Shown: piece after piece, positions 17,361 to 27,148 of the stretch | Numbering within the stretch: position 1 is the stretch's first letter | Layout of the letters: each line of letters starts with the position of its first letter | Origin: Sphingomonas carotinifaciens | Lineage (GTDB): Bacteria; Pseudomonadota; Alphaproteobacteria; Sphingomonadales; Sphingomonadaceae | Assembly (NCBI RefSeq): GCF_009789535.1 | Contig: NZ_WSUT01000005.1 | Span: 2,928,001-2,992,000 of the forward strand | Reading direction: 5' to 3' | Length of the DNA: 64,000 bases | Notes under the pieces: generated by a model | What the model was told of the DNA's origin: nothing | The model's input: the letters and a program-made list of their open reading frames with translations, nothing else | Databases searched by the model: none | Translations under genes and position numbers: made by a program

Positions 17361-19292
17361 CTAGCGCCCGGCCCCTCGCCCATGAGGCGGGAAACCGGGG
17401 GGAAAGTCTATATCGCTCTGCCCTTTGCTCAGGCGGGGCGGGTTCGCATGACGCGCTTTTTGGCGCTTGCTTTGGCCCACCACGGGCAGCGCCAAGTCTG
17501 GCCCGGTCGATACCGGTGGAAGCACCTTTGCTTGCGGCACGGGCTCGGGCACCGCCGTTTGTTTCGCGACGGGCATCGGTCGTTTGATCACGTTCGCCGA
17601 TGGTGAGGCGGCCGGAACAATCTGGCCCGGGCTTGCAGGCACATCGTCCTTCGCACCTTGGATTGGTCGCGCCGGCGGGAGGGGCGAAAGCGATGGACCA
17701 ACGGCAGCAGCGGGCGACGGAGCAAGTTGCTCAGCAAGAGCATTATCCGGTTGCGGGAGCGACGGCTGACGCGCGCGCCACCGCTGCGCTAGGTCAGGGT
17801 CCGCCAATGCATCGGCGAGGCCATATCTTACGGCCATGGCGAAGGTACGCTCGCGAAATTCGGGATCGCCGGCCACAATCACACGACCATCCGATTTTCG
17901 GACGGCAAGACGAAACGCGGCGAGCATGGCCGCCTCGTTCCGTGCGATCACGTCGATTGCCTCACCCCTGTCGAGGAAGGCTGTGGGACCATCGGCTTTC
18001 CGGGCGTAGCGGACGCCGTCCGAGCAGGGATAGGCTCGAAATCCATCGATCGACGGCAGATCGGCCGGGCGCTTGCCGCTCCCCACTCCGAAGCTGGAGA
18101 ACGCCCTTGCGCTATGGCGATGACGCCACGCTTCGGCAAAGGCACCTTCCCCTTGCTCATAATACCAGCTTTCCAGATTTGGCGCGGGCCGTTTGAGCAC
18201 CTTTTGCCTGGCGAGGGCAGCCGCGCGTGCACGATCGGTGGCATGCTCCGACGATGCGGCGTCGCGCTTGGCTTTCTGCCACCTTTTCCACCGCTCGAGC
18301 TCGCCGCGATATTCATCAGCCCTGAAGGCCTTCGCTAGCCGATCCCCCTTCGCGTCACGGGCCGCAATTTCCACGGCGGCCGTCCGCGGGACGAAATCCC
18401 CAAGGCGCTTTTCCAAGCGCACGCGGGTGATCGACCGATCGACGGCCGATTTTCGTACCTTCTCGTTTCCAACCTACAGGATGACGCCGTTCGTCCCGAT
18501 GGTGTCATAGCTGATACCAACCTCGGCGAGCGAGCGATGCAACGCGTCCCACGATCGCGCCGCCCGGATCAGGGGCACGGCTTCCTCCTGGGCGATGCGG
18601 TGCGCGGAACGATAGCCCGTCCGGGTTTCGAACGCCGCGGCCTTCTGCGACATCGGTTTCCGATCCGTATCGACGCGCGCCGCGGCCCCGGCACTCATCA
18701 CCAGCCGACCATCGACCACCTGATAGCGAGCATCGGCTTCGGCCTGCCAGCCGAACCGATCGACGATCAGGGCAACCGCCTGATGCGCTGCCTCGAGCGT
18801 GAAGCCGTCGTTGATCTCGATCATCCGCCGGGCAAGCGGATCATAGCGGTTGAGCGCGATATGGACGTGACGATTGTCGGTGTCGCCATGGCAAGCATAG
18901 ATGCACGGCTGGTCGCTGACGCCGAGATGATCGAGGAACATGCCGACCGCTTCGTCGATCTCGGCGCGCGTCGGCAACTCGCCCTCACGCCAACTCAGCA
19001 GCCAGTGGTCGATCGGATTGGGACTGCGGGTTGCCGCTTGCGCGACGGCGATCATCTCGGCGCGTTGCCCCTCGATGGCCGTGCTGACGAAGTTGCGACC
19101 ACCGATATGGAACAGGCGCTCGCCTTTCGTGCCGCCGAGCTTCTCGCGCAGCATATAAGCGACCTGATAATCCTTCTCTTCGCTCTGCTTCTCGGGCTGC
19201 CGGAGATAGTCGACGAGGTTGCGGGCATGCCTTGCCCGCTCCGTGGTCGCATTGCGTCCGGCTGGGCGCGCCGGGATGCGTTTCACGATCAC
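17361..19292 (-). pseudogene. Relaxase/mobilisation nuclease, interrupted by an in-frame amber codon
   Basis: A MobA/VirD2-type relaxase of 643 codons with one internal stop. The N-terminal nuclease part (to 18477) shows the histidine cluster HGDTDNRHVHIALNRYDP. The C-terminal part has a basic helical linker and an LPD7-like domain (GFRAYPCSDGVRYARK, then RVIVAGDPEFRERTFAMAVR), followed by a Pro-rich tail. TAG at 18474-18476 splits the frame after GTNGVIL; reading continues in the same frame with VGNEKVRKSAVDRSITRV. A single C-to-T change of a CAG codon explains this. It overlaps mobC by 4 bp. The truncated product would keep the nuclease half, so partial function is possible. Confidence 0.85.
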
Positions 19293-19666
19293 GGGGCGTC
19301 GGCCTTTTCATCGCCATCCACCACATCGTCCAATTCGTCGACTAACCCCAGGATCGCGGCACACACATCGCCGAGCGTCACCTCGATCACGCTCTCATGG
19401 ACGTAGTGCTTCTCGGCCAGCTGCTGGATGCGGCGACCTGCGACATGCAGCGCGGCGATCTTGCGCAGGGCATCGCGATTGCGCACGCCGCCACCAAAGA
19501 GACGGGCGCGAACGTAGGTCGATATCCCCACTTCGCCGGCCTCGCTGACCAAGCGCTGCCGCTCCTCGGCGGTCACCCGGAAGACGATGCGGTCGCCGGA
19601 ATCCTTCCTCGGCGGACGCTTGCCGCGCGCCTTCCGAGAAGCTCGGCCCGCGTCATTCTGGCTCAC
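19289..19666 (-). CDS. mobC: MobC-like relaxosome accessory protein
   Basis: A 125-residue basic protein with a ribbon-helix-helix-like core (RIVFRVTAEERQRLVSEAGE, then GISTYVRARLFG) and a helical C-terminus. This is the layout of MobC-type proteins that bind oriT DNA and help the relaxase nick. It overlaps the relaxase start by 4 bp, the normal order in mobilisable elements. Its frame is intact. The oriT would be expected just upstream, in the 19667-19865 gap. That gap contains a GGTGTCATACACC inverted repeat, but I could not identify the nick site. Confidence 0.82.
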   Translation of the reverse strand: MSQNDAGRASRKARGKRPPRKDSGDRIVFRVTAEERQRLVSEAGEVGISTYVRARLFGGGVRNRDALRKIAALHVAGRRIQQLAEKHYVHESVIEVTLGDVCAAILGLVDELDDVVDGDEKADAP

Positions 19667-19865
19667 GCCGCTTCTCCTGCGACAAGCCTCCGGCGCGGAG
19701 CAGGCCCCGCACCGCGGGTGGTGGTGTCATACACCACCCATCCTGCTACCTTATTTCCTCCCTCTTCAGCGCGCAGGCGAGAGCTGGAGCGCGTGCTCCT
19801 TCTCACCTGGGTGCGCACCCTCTTGCTTCTGACTTGCCCAGACCGCCGGGCTGGCTCGGGGCGCG

Positions 19866-21835
19866 TCATGCGCGGTCCCCCTTCGCGCGCGTTGGGCGCG
19901 CCTGTCGCAGTTTCTGCGGCAGGAGGCGGATGGTCCGCTGGTCGGGCAGATGGCCGGTCACGATCGGGATCTTCGCCACCGTGGCCTTGAGCTTCTCGAG
20001 CGAGGCACGGCCCGGATAGCGGGTCATGCCCTCGCCACCGGCCCCCTTGTGGCCGAGCAGATCGTTGCGGAACTCGATGAAGACCTCCTGGTCCTTCAGC
20101 TCGTCCGACACGGTATGGCGGGCGGAGTGCATCGCCTGACCGCGCTTCCGGTCGGGCACGGTCGGCGCGATATAGATCCACCACAGCTTGTAGAAGACGT
20201 CGCCCAGCTTTCGCTTGGTATCGCCGCCGGGCACGAATTCGGGGAACAGCAGCGTCTCCCCCGCCGCGCGCATCGCCTCGACATAGCGCAGGAAGCCAAG
20301 CCGGATCAGTTCGTCGGCAATGACGATCACGCGCCGGGCGGACTTGTTCTTGATCCGCCCGGTGATGGTGGGGCGGATCAGCAGATAGTTGATGCCATGC
20401 CGCTCCTCGACATCGTCGAGCATGAGCTTGGCCAATTCCTCGCGCCGCGCGCCGGTGTACCAGACCAGCAGCAGTAGATAGAACAGGCCATCGTGGATGA
20501 CCTTGGAGCCGGGCTTCAGTCGCTCCTCGACGCCGACGCAGCCGGTCCATGGCGGCAGGCGGAAGATCGCCTCGCCCTGCTCACGTGTATAGCGCAGCCG
20601 CGCCTCGCGTTCGTCCTTGTCGATCGGGGCCGTAAACTCACCAAAGTCGATCGGCTCGGCGATGGGCACGGCCTTGCGCGTGAAGCTGTGGATTGGCCCA
20701 GCTTGTTGAAGTGCTTGTTGGCGGTCCCAGTGGACAAGCCGATCTGATCCATGGGTACGCCGCCATTCTCGACCCGATCGGCGAACACGGCTGCGGCCTG
20801 TTCCAGGCTTTGCCCGAGGTCGTGGTCGCCAGCCGCCTTGCCATAGTTGACGGAGAGCTGATCGAACCATTTGTCGAGCTTGACGATGTCCGCCTTGGTA
20901 ACCCGCCACATCGGCGTGCCGGGTGGCAACGACTTCTGCAGCAGCACGGCAGCCCAGCGGATCTGGCGCAGCGTCTGTTCGCCGACGCTGTCCTTCTCGC
21001 GCTTGCCGCCCTTGCGATGCTCCAGCAGGCGGGGCGTCGTGGCGATCATCCGTTCCGCCGCCTCGACTGGGGTGCAATGCAGCCAGTCCTCTGGCACCCC
21101 CGGAGCCGTACCGACCGGCGCAGGATGAACGCCAGCGATGGGCGAAGGCAACGGCTGCGCCAGTGCAGGCGTGGCCGAATTGCCAGGCGCCACCGTCCTG
21201 GGCGTGGCCGCACTTCGAAGCTGCGCCTCTGCGGCGGCATAGGCGTCGCGGTAGGCCGGATAGAGGGCTAGCTCCAGCATCCAGCGCAGCCGGTCATCGA
21301 CTGCGAAACCCGCAGCGGCAAGATGGCGATCGATCTCCTCCTGCCGGATCGGGTCGATGCCGCGCTCCTCTCGCATGGCGATGATCCTGCGCAGGTCGAC
21401 GATCCGCTGCGCGCTCCAGCCCTCCGCCTCCAGTTTGCGCTCTTCGGCCGGCAGGAAGGACATATGGCCGCCCTGGTTCTTCAGTCGCTCGAAATAATCG
21501 ACGAACGCCAAATTGGCGGCCGAGTGGGTCTCGACATCGTATGGCGTCGATCGCTGCAGGGTGCACACCTCGGCCAGTCGCTCCTCGTACATCGCCTTGG
21601 CGATCGCCTGGAGCTCCTGCTCGGTGATATCGGTCTTCTGCTTGGCCCGCCTGTCGAGCATCTCCAGCACCCTCGGCGTCACCGCCGTGAGCGCCGCCCC
21701 CATGTTGCGCGCTGCCTTCCGGTCGGTGGTCCGCAGCGACAGCCGAACATCTAGGGTGCCATTATCCAATAAACGGTGAATTCGGCGCCACCAGAAAATG
21801 TGCCCGCGCCGGTAAACGTGTTGAAGACAGTCCAA
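19866..21835 (-). pseudogene. Large tyrosine integrase of the island, frameshifted
   Basis: A phage-type integrase of about 656 codons. The N-terminal part (to about 20695) includes a core-binding domain with KREKDSVGEQTLRQIRWAAVLL. The catalytic part is in another frame: first Arg in WYTGARREELAKL, H-x-x-R in MHSARHTVSD, and the final Tyr in MTRYPGRAS. The join lies near 20693, where loss of one base turns a GQIHSFTRK-type reading into GQSTASR. The start appears to be TTG at 21835, with no better candidate. The gene sits 130 bp from the 3' end of a tRNA-Gln gene and reads away from it, the usual position for an island integrase. Confidence 0.85.
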
Positions 21836-21965
21836 AACCGCGGCCTTCCCGGCCAGCGCATTGGCACAATCCGATGCACAATTGTGCAGGTGCCAACGGC
21901 CGACCCTGATAGTCAGCCAGCATCTTCAAACACTTAGCAGCCAATTGGCTGGGATTTCAGGCAGA

Positions 21966-22040
21966 TGGCTGGGGCGGCAGGATTCGAACCTGCGTATGAC
22001 GGTACCAAAAACCGTTGCCTTACCGCTTGGCGACGCCCCA
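21966..22040 (-). tRNA. tRNA-Gln (UUG)
   Basis: The minus strand folds into a complete cloverleaf of 75 bases including an encoded CCA. The acceptor strands TGGGGCG and CGCCCCA pair. The T arm contains GGTTCGAATCC, and the anticodon loop TTTTGGT gives anticodon TTG, which is tRNA-Gln. The 3' end faces the integrase gene, so this tRNA is the likely integration target of the element to its left. A 12-bp perfect palindrome (AGCCAATTGGCT) lies about 15 bp beyond the CCA end. Confidence 0.97.
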
Positions 22041-22084
22041 GTGGAGTGGCGCGCCTTAAAGGGCGGCGCGCCACTTGAAAAGCC

Positions 22085-23182
22085 TCAATCTAGGCGGCGG
22101 AGCCACTGATGCGGGTCGGCCGCATGGCCGCGCTGGATCGCGACCAATTGCTCGCGCAATTTGGTGGTGAGTTGGCCCGGCCCACCCGATCCGATGGTGA
22201 AGCGCCCGGCCGGCTCCGCCACGCTACCGATCGGCGTGACCACCGCTGCCGTGCCACATGCGAACGCTTCGACCAGACGACCGCTCTGCGCGTCCGCGCG
22301 CCACTGATCGAGCGAATAAGGCTCCTCGCGCACCGTCAGCCCGGCGTCGCGGGCTAGCGTCAGCACCGAATCGCGCGTGATGCCGGGCAGGATCGTCCCG
22401 CTCAGCGGCGGCGTCGCCAGTGAACCGTCGTCGAAGACGAAGAAGACGTTCATGCCGCCCAGTTCCTCGACCCATTTGCGCTCGGCGGCGTCCAGGAACA
22501 CGACCTGGTCGCATCCTTGCGCGATCGCCTCCTTTTGCGCGAGCAGGCTGGCCGCGTAATTGCCGCCGCACTTGGCCGCGCCGGTGCCGCCAGGGGCCGC
22601 GCGAGTATAGCCCTGGCTGACCCAGATCGACACCGCCGGCGCGCCACCCTTGAAATAGGCGCCGACCGATGAGGCGATCACCATGTAGAGATATTCGGAC
22701 GAGGGCTTCACCCCCAGGAACACCTCGCTGGCGATCATGAACGGCCGCAGATAGAGCGAGCCGCCCTCCATCGTCGGGATCCAGTCGCGATCGGCCTGCA
22801 CCAGCCGTTCGATCGACTCCAGGAACAGCGCTTCGGGCAATTCGGGCATCGCCATGCGCCGCGCGGAATCGTTGAACCGGCGCGCGTTCATCTCCGGCCG
22901 GAACAGGCCGATACCGCCATCCTCCAGCGAATAGGCCTTCATCCCTTCGAAGATTTCCTGCGCATAATGCAGGACCGCGGCGGCCGGATCGAGGGTGAGC
23001 GGCTTGCGGGCGGTGATCTGCGCGTCGTGCCAGCCCTGCGCATCGTCCCACCGGATCAGCGCCATGTGATCGGTGAAGACGCGCCCGAAACCAGGGTCGA
23101 CCAGCCGCGCCGCACGCTCGCTCGCGTCGACCGGGGTCGCGCTGGGATCGAAGCGGAACGGGACGGTCGTCGGCGCGTGCAT
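22085..23182 (-). CDS. ilvE: Branched-chain amino acid aminotransferase
   Basis: A 365-residue PLP-dependent aminotransferase of fold type IV that makes valine, leucine and isoleucine from their keto acids with glutamate as donor. The PLP lysine lies in GGTGAAKCGGNYAASLLAQ, and the substrate-side segment HYAQEIFEGMKAY is clear. These match the longer class II form of bacterial and mitochondrial enzymes. A GAGAGGA site lies five bases before the ATG at 23182; the longer TTG-started frame would contain that site and is rejected. The gene is divergent from a MarR-family regulator across 42 bp. Confidence 0.95.
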   Translation of the reverse strand: MHAPTTVPFRFDPSATPVDASERAARLVDPGFGRVFTDHMALIRWDDAQGWHDAQITARKPLTLDPAAAVLHYAQEIFEGMKAYSLEDGGIGLFRPEMNARRFNDSARRMAMPELPEALFLESIERLVQADRDWIPTMEGGSLYLRPFMIASEVFLGVKPSSEYLYMVIASSVGAYFKGGAPAVSIWVSQGYTRAAPGGTGAAKCGGNYAASLLAQKEAIAQGCDQVVFLDAAERKWVEELGGMNVFFVFDDGSLATPPLSGTILPGITRDSVLTLARDAGLTVREEPYSLDQWRADAQSGRLVEAFACGTAAVVTPIGSVAEPAGRFTIGSGGPGQLTTKLREQLVAIQRGHAADPHQWLRRLD

Positions 23183-23224
23183 GGCGGTCCTCTCAAACAA
23201 TCAGGTTGCGGACGCGTAGGACCG

Positions 23225-23749
23225 ATGGCTAAACCGGTCAACATGACTGCCTTGAACCAGTCCGCATCGGCACAATTTCTCCGCGAACCAGAGCTCCGCA
23301 AGGGCATGGAACTCATGTATTTCGGCAACAGCCATATCGTGCGATCGATCGATCGCGGGTTGGCAGCGCAAGGGCTGGGGCGTGCGCATCACCGCGCGCT
23401 CTACTTCATCGCGCGGCGGCCCGACATGACGGTCAGCGAATTGCTGTCGATACTGGCCATCACCAAACAGTCGTTGGGCCGCGTGCTCAACGAACTGACC
23501 GAACGAGGATTATTGGAGACGAGGCCCGGCGACCGGGATCGGCGCCAAAGGCTGCTGCGCCTGACGCCCGAGGGTTTGACGATGGAAAGCACGCTGTTCG
23601 AGGCGCTGCGTGAGAAGCTGTCCCTGGCCTATGCCCGCGCGGGGCAACAGGCGGTGACCGGCTTCTGGACGGTGCTGGAAGGACTGATCCCGGAGGAAGA
23701 GCGCACCCGCATCGAAAAATTGCGCCTGCTGGACAAACGTCCGGGTTGA
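23225..23749 (+). CDS. MarR-family transcriptional regulator
   Basis: A 174-residue winged helix-turn-helix regulator. The DNA-binding part covers about residues 50-115, with MTVSELLSILAITKQSLGRVLNELTERG as recognition region and DRDRRQRLLRLTPEG as the wing. The flanking helices would form the dimer interface. The ATG at 23225 fits the normal family length. It is divergent from ilvE across 42 bp and may control that gene or itself, but no ligand can be read from the sequence. Confidence 0.9.
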   Translation: MAKPVNMTALNQSASAQFLREPELRKGMELMYFGNSHIVRSIDRGLAAQGLGRAHHRALYFIARRPDMTVSELLSILAITKQSLGRVLNELTERGLLETRPGDRDRRQRLLRLTPEGLTMESTLFEALREKLSLAYARAGQQAVTGFWTVLEGLIPEEERTRIEKLRLLDKRPG

Positions 23750-23810
23750 TCCCTGACCCCCCGCCGGTGGGGCACGACCGGCACCATCCCGCCCATATGC
23801 GGATACCCCT

Positions 23811-25415
23811 TCACCCCTCCGGCGCGCGGGCGAGCTTGGCGACAAGCCGCTCGCCGTCCGGCGCTTCGGCATACAAGGCGGCGGCCCGCCACGCATAACG
23901 CGCCTCGAACCTGCGGCCGAGCGCCCAGTAGACATCGCCCAGATGCTCGGCGATCTCGGCATTGGCGGGTTCCTCCGCCGCCGCACGCTCCAGCAGCGGC
24001 ACCGCCCGGTGCGACTGGCCGGCGATATGATAGGCCCAGCCGAGCGAGTCGGTAATCGACGGATTATTCGGTGCGATCCGGCTCGCCGTCTCCAGCAGCT
24101 TCGTCGCGCCCGCGACATCCTGCCCGCGCATCACCCGGGCATAGCCGAGATAGTTGAGCGCCAGCGGCTCGTCGGGCGCCAGTGCCACGGCCCGCGCCAG
24201 GGCCGGCTCCGCCTGCGCCCACTGCCCCGCCTGATCGAGCGCGCTGCCATATTGCATCCACGCCGCCCAGGGCACCGGCGGTTCCGCCGCCACGACGCGT
24301 GCATACCAGCCGGCCGCCTCGGCAAAGCGGCCGTCCTCCGACAACAGGTCGGCGAACACCTGCCAGTCGCGCGACGATGCATTGCGGGCCGTCGCGCGGG
24401 CCCGTGCGAGATCGAGTGCGACGCCGCCCTTGCCCATCGCGTCCAGCAACCCGATGCGGCTGGCCGCGGCGGGTTCGACGAACGGGCTCTTGCGCCCCAC
24501 GGCGTCCAGCACCGCCAGCGCCTGCGCCTCGCTGCCGTCACGCGCCAGGGCGTCGGCTAGCACCAGCCGCGCACGGTCATATCCCGGATCGGCGGACAGG
24601 CTGGCGCGGGCCAGTGCGATCGCAAGCGAACGCGGCCCCTGCCCCGCGATCTCGGCGCCCACGCGGGCGAGCAGCCGCGATACCCCGAAAGCCAGCGTCG
24701 GCTTCGCCCCGATACCGCGGCGATGCGCGGTCAGCGTCGGATCGCTTCCCGCGATCAATGCCCGCGCCGCATCGCGGCGATGGCGGTGGAACAGCAACTG
24801 TGCAGCGGCGATGCGGATATCGAGCGGCGACTGCGCGCCCTCGATGGCGATGCGCGCGCCGCCGCCATCGTCGCGACCCGCCGCGATCGACAGCAGGACC
24901 TGCGTTTCCAGCGACAGGCGCCGTGCCACCACATCCTTGGTCGCGGCCAGGATCGGGTTCGGGTCCTCGCCCCGCGCAAACGCCGCCCAGCCATGCAGCG
25001 ACGGCGCCAGGATGGCGAGCCCGCCGCGCTCCAGCCGGGTTGCCGCCGCATCGAGCGCGGCCGGGTCGTTCCGCCGCGCGGCATCGGCGACCGCGATCAG
25101 CGCCACGTCCAGCGGCGCGACATCGGCCCTCTGCAACACCGCCGCGGCCCGGCGGACCAGCGCATCGTCGCCCGCGGCCAGCGCTTCGCGATAGGCCCGC
25201 ACCGCAATCACCGGATCGTCGGGCCGCCCCGCCAGCACCTCGCCGAAGCGCGCCGCCGCCGCATCGGGCCGCCCTTGCGCCGCGGCGATCCGCGCCGCCA
25301 GATAGGCGGACAGGTCGTCCCTGCCCCCATCCGCTGAGGCGAAGGCGACGGATGGGCAGAACGCCAGGACGATCCCGATGATGCGGCTACATGTTCGGAT
25401 AGTTCGGGCCTCCAC
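23811..25415 (-). CDS. Exported TPR-repeat protein
   Basis: A 534-residue protein with a signal peptide (after a basic start, IIGIVLAFCPSVAFA, cut before SADGG) followed almost entirely by tetratricopeptide-like helical repeats. The best-formed repeats are near the C-terminus, for example LNYLGYARVMRGQDVAGATKL and ITDSLGWAYHIAGQSHRAVPL. The GTG start at 25415 lies inside the last codons of the ETF-QO gene, so the two genes overlap by 29 bp. The much longer open frame upstream would place the signal peptide internally. Such proteins are usually periplasmic or outer-membrane scaffolds; the partner is unknown. Confidence 0.8.
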   Translation of the reverse strand: MEARTIRTCSRIIGIVLAFCPSVAFASADGGRDDLSAYLAARIAAAQGRPDAAAARFGEVLAGRPDDPVIAVRAYREALAAGDDALVRRAAAVLQRADVAPLDVALIAVADAARRNDPAALDAAATRLERGGLAILAPSLHGWAAFARGEDPNPILAATKDVVARRLSLETQVLLSIAAGRDDGGGARIAIEGAQSPLDIRIAAAQLLFHRHRRDAARALIAGSDPTLTAHRRGIGAKPTLAFGVSRLLARVGAEIAGQGPRSLAIALARASLSADPGYDRARLVLADALARDGSEAQALAVLDAVGRKSPFVEPAAASRIGLLDAMGKGGVALDLARARATARNASSRDWQVFADLLSEDGRFAEAAGWYARVVAAEPPVPWAAWMQYGSALDQAGQWAQAEPALARAVALAPDEPLALNYLGYARVMRGQDVAGATKLLETASRIAPNNPSITDSLGWAYHIAGQSHRAVPLLERAAAEEPANAEIAEHLGDVYWALGRRFEARYAWRAAALYAEAPDGERLVAKLARAPEG

Positions 25416-27042
25416 CGCCTTCGGGCACGACCCAGTTGATGTTCTGGGTCGGGTCCTTGATGTCACAGGTCTTGCAGTGGACGCAATTCTGCGCGTTGAT
25501 GACGAACTTCGGATCGCCCTCCTCGACGCCCACCACTTCATAGACGCCGGCCGGGCAATATCGTTGCGCGGGCTCGTCATAGAGCGGCAGGTTGTGTTCG
25601 ATCGGCACCGACGCATCCTTCAGCGTCAGGTGCACCGGCTGGTCCTCTTCATGATTGGTGTTCGACAGGAACACCGACGACAGCCGGTCGAAGGTCAGCA
25701 CGCCGTCCGGCTTGGGATAGACCGGCGGCTTCACCTGATCCTTGCGCCACAGCGTTTCGTGATCGCGGTGCTGCTTCATCGTGAAGGGCATCTTCAGCTT
25801 GAAATATTCAAGCCACATGGTGACGCCCGCCAGCCCCGATCCCATGAAGTCGCCGAACCGCGCCACCAGCGGCTTGGTGTTGCGGACGATCGACAGCTCC
25901 TTCTTGACCCAGGACCGCTCGAACGCGTCAGGGTAGGCGGACAGTTCGTCGCCCTCACGCCCCGCCTGCACCGCCTCGAACGCGGCCTCGGCCGCCATCA
26001 TGCCGGACTTCATCGCGGTATGCGTGCCCTTGATCCGCGGCACGTTCAGGAAGCCGGCCGAGCAGCCGATCAGCGCGCCGCCGGGGAAGACGAGCTTCGG
26101 GATCGCCTGCAACCCGCCTTCGTTGATCGCGCGCGCACCATAGGACACGCGCTTGCCGCCCTTCAGCAGCTCGGCGATCTCGGGATGCGTCTTCCACTTC
26201 TGCATTTCCTGGAAGGGCGACAGATAGGGGTTGGAATAGTTCAGCCAGGTGACGAAGCCGATCGACACCTGCCCGTTCGCCTGGTGATAGATCCAGCCGC
26301 CGCCATTGGCATCGTCGCCCAGCGGCCATCCTTGCGTATGCACCACCTTGCCCAGCTCGTGCTTGGCGGGGTCGATGTCCCACAATTCCTTGATGCCCAG
26401 GCCGTATACCTGCGGCTCGCTGTCGCGGTCGAGGTCGAACTGGCGGATGATCTCCTTGCTCAGATGCCCGCGCACCCCCTCGGCGAAGAAGGTATATTTC
26501 GCGTGCAGCTCCAGCCCCGGCTGCCAGTCCGGCTTGCGCGTGCCGTCGCGCGCCACGCCCATGTCGCCGGTGGCGACGCCCTTCACCCGACCATCGTCGT
26601 GGAACAGGATCTCGGCCGCGGCAAAGCCGGGGAAGATCTCGACGCCCAGTTCCTCGGCCTTGCCCGCCAGCCAGCGGCACAAATTGCCCAGGCTGCCGGT
26701 ATAGGTGTTCTTGTTGTGCATGAAGGGCGGCGTCCACAGATGCGGCAGCACGCGCTTCTTCGTGGCGGACAGGATCCAGTGATGGTTCTGCGTCACCGGC
26801 ACCTCGGCCATCGGGCAGCCATCCTCGCGCCAGTCGGGCAGCAGCTCATCGAGCGTGCGCGGATCGATCACCGCACCCGACAGGATGTGTGCGCCGACTT
26901 CCGAGCCCTTTTCCAGCACGCACACCGAAAGTTCGGTGCCACCCTCGGCGGCCAGCTGCTTCAGACGAATCGCGGCAGACAGGCCCGCCGGGCCCGCTCC
27001 CACGATCACGACGTCATATGGCATTGATTCGCGTTCGGTCAT
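25387..27042 (-). CDS. Electron transfer flavoprotein-ubiquinone oxidoreductase
   Basis: A 551-residue membrane-associated flavoprotein that passes electrons from electron transfer flavoprotein to ubiquinone, linking fatty and amino acid oxidation to respiration. The N-terminal FAD site is VVIVGAGPAGLSAAIRLKQ. The C-terminal 4Fe-4S part has the cysteine pattern NCVHCKTCDIKDPTQNI, plus the earlier Cys in RYCPAGVYE. Its length matches the family. A GGAGG site is seven bases before the ATG at 27042; the upstream ATG at 27048 is too close to it. Confidence 0.96.
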   Translation of the reverse strand: MTERESMPYDVVIVGAGPAGLSAAIRLKQLAAEGGTELSVCVLEKGSEVGAHILSGAVIDPRTLDELLPDWREDGCPMAEVPVTQNHHWILSATKKRVLPHLWTPPFMHNKNTYTGSLGNLCRWLAGKAEELGVEIFPGFAAAEILFHDDGRVKGVATGDMGVARDGTRKPDWQPGLELHAKYTFFAEGVRGHLSKEIIRQFDLDRDSEPQVYGLGIKELWDIDPAKHELGKVVHTQGWPLGDDANGGGWIYHQANGQVSIGFVTWLNYSNPYLSPFQEMQKWKTHPEIAELLKGGKRVSYGARAINEGGLQAIPKLVFPGGALIGCSAGFLNVPRIKGTHTAMKSGMMAAEAAFEAVQAGREGDELSAYPDAFERSWVKKELSIVRNTKPLVARFGDFMGSGLAGVTMWLEYFKLKMPFTMKQHRDHETLWRKDQVKPPVYPKPDGVLTFDRLSSVFLSNTNHEEDQPVHLTLKDASVPIEHNLPLYDEPAQRYCPAGVYEVVGVEEGDPKFVINAQNCVHCKTCDIKDPTQNINWVVPEGGGGPNYPNM

Positions 27043-27148
27043 GCGCATCCCTCCGGTGGCGGTAGCGTCGCTTCTTTCGGGCGCGGGCCAACACCAATTT
27101 GTCCCTTTTGCCGATCCGACAGATTGACGTTTTCGTCAACCTTGAAGC

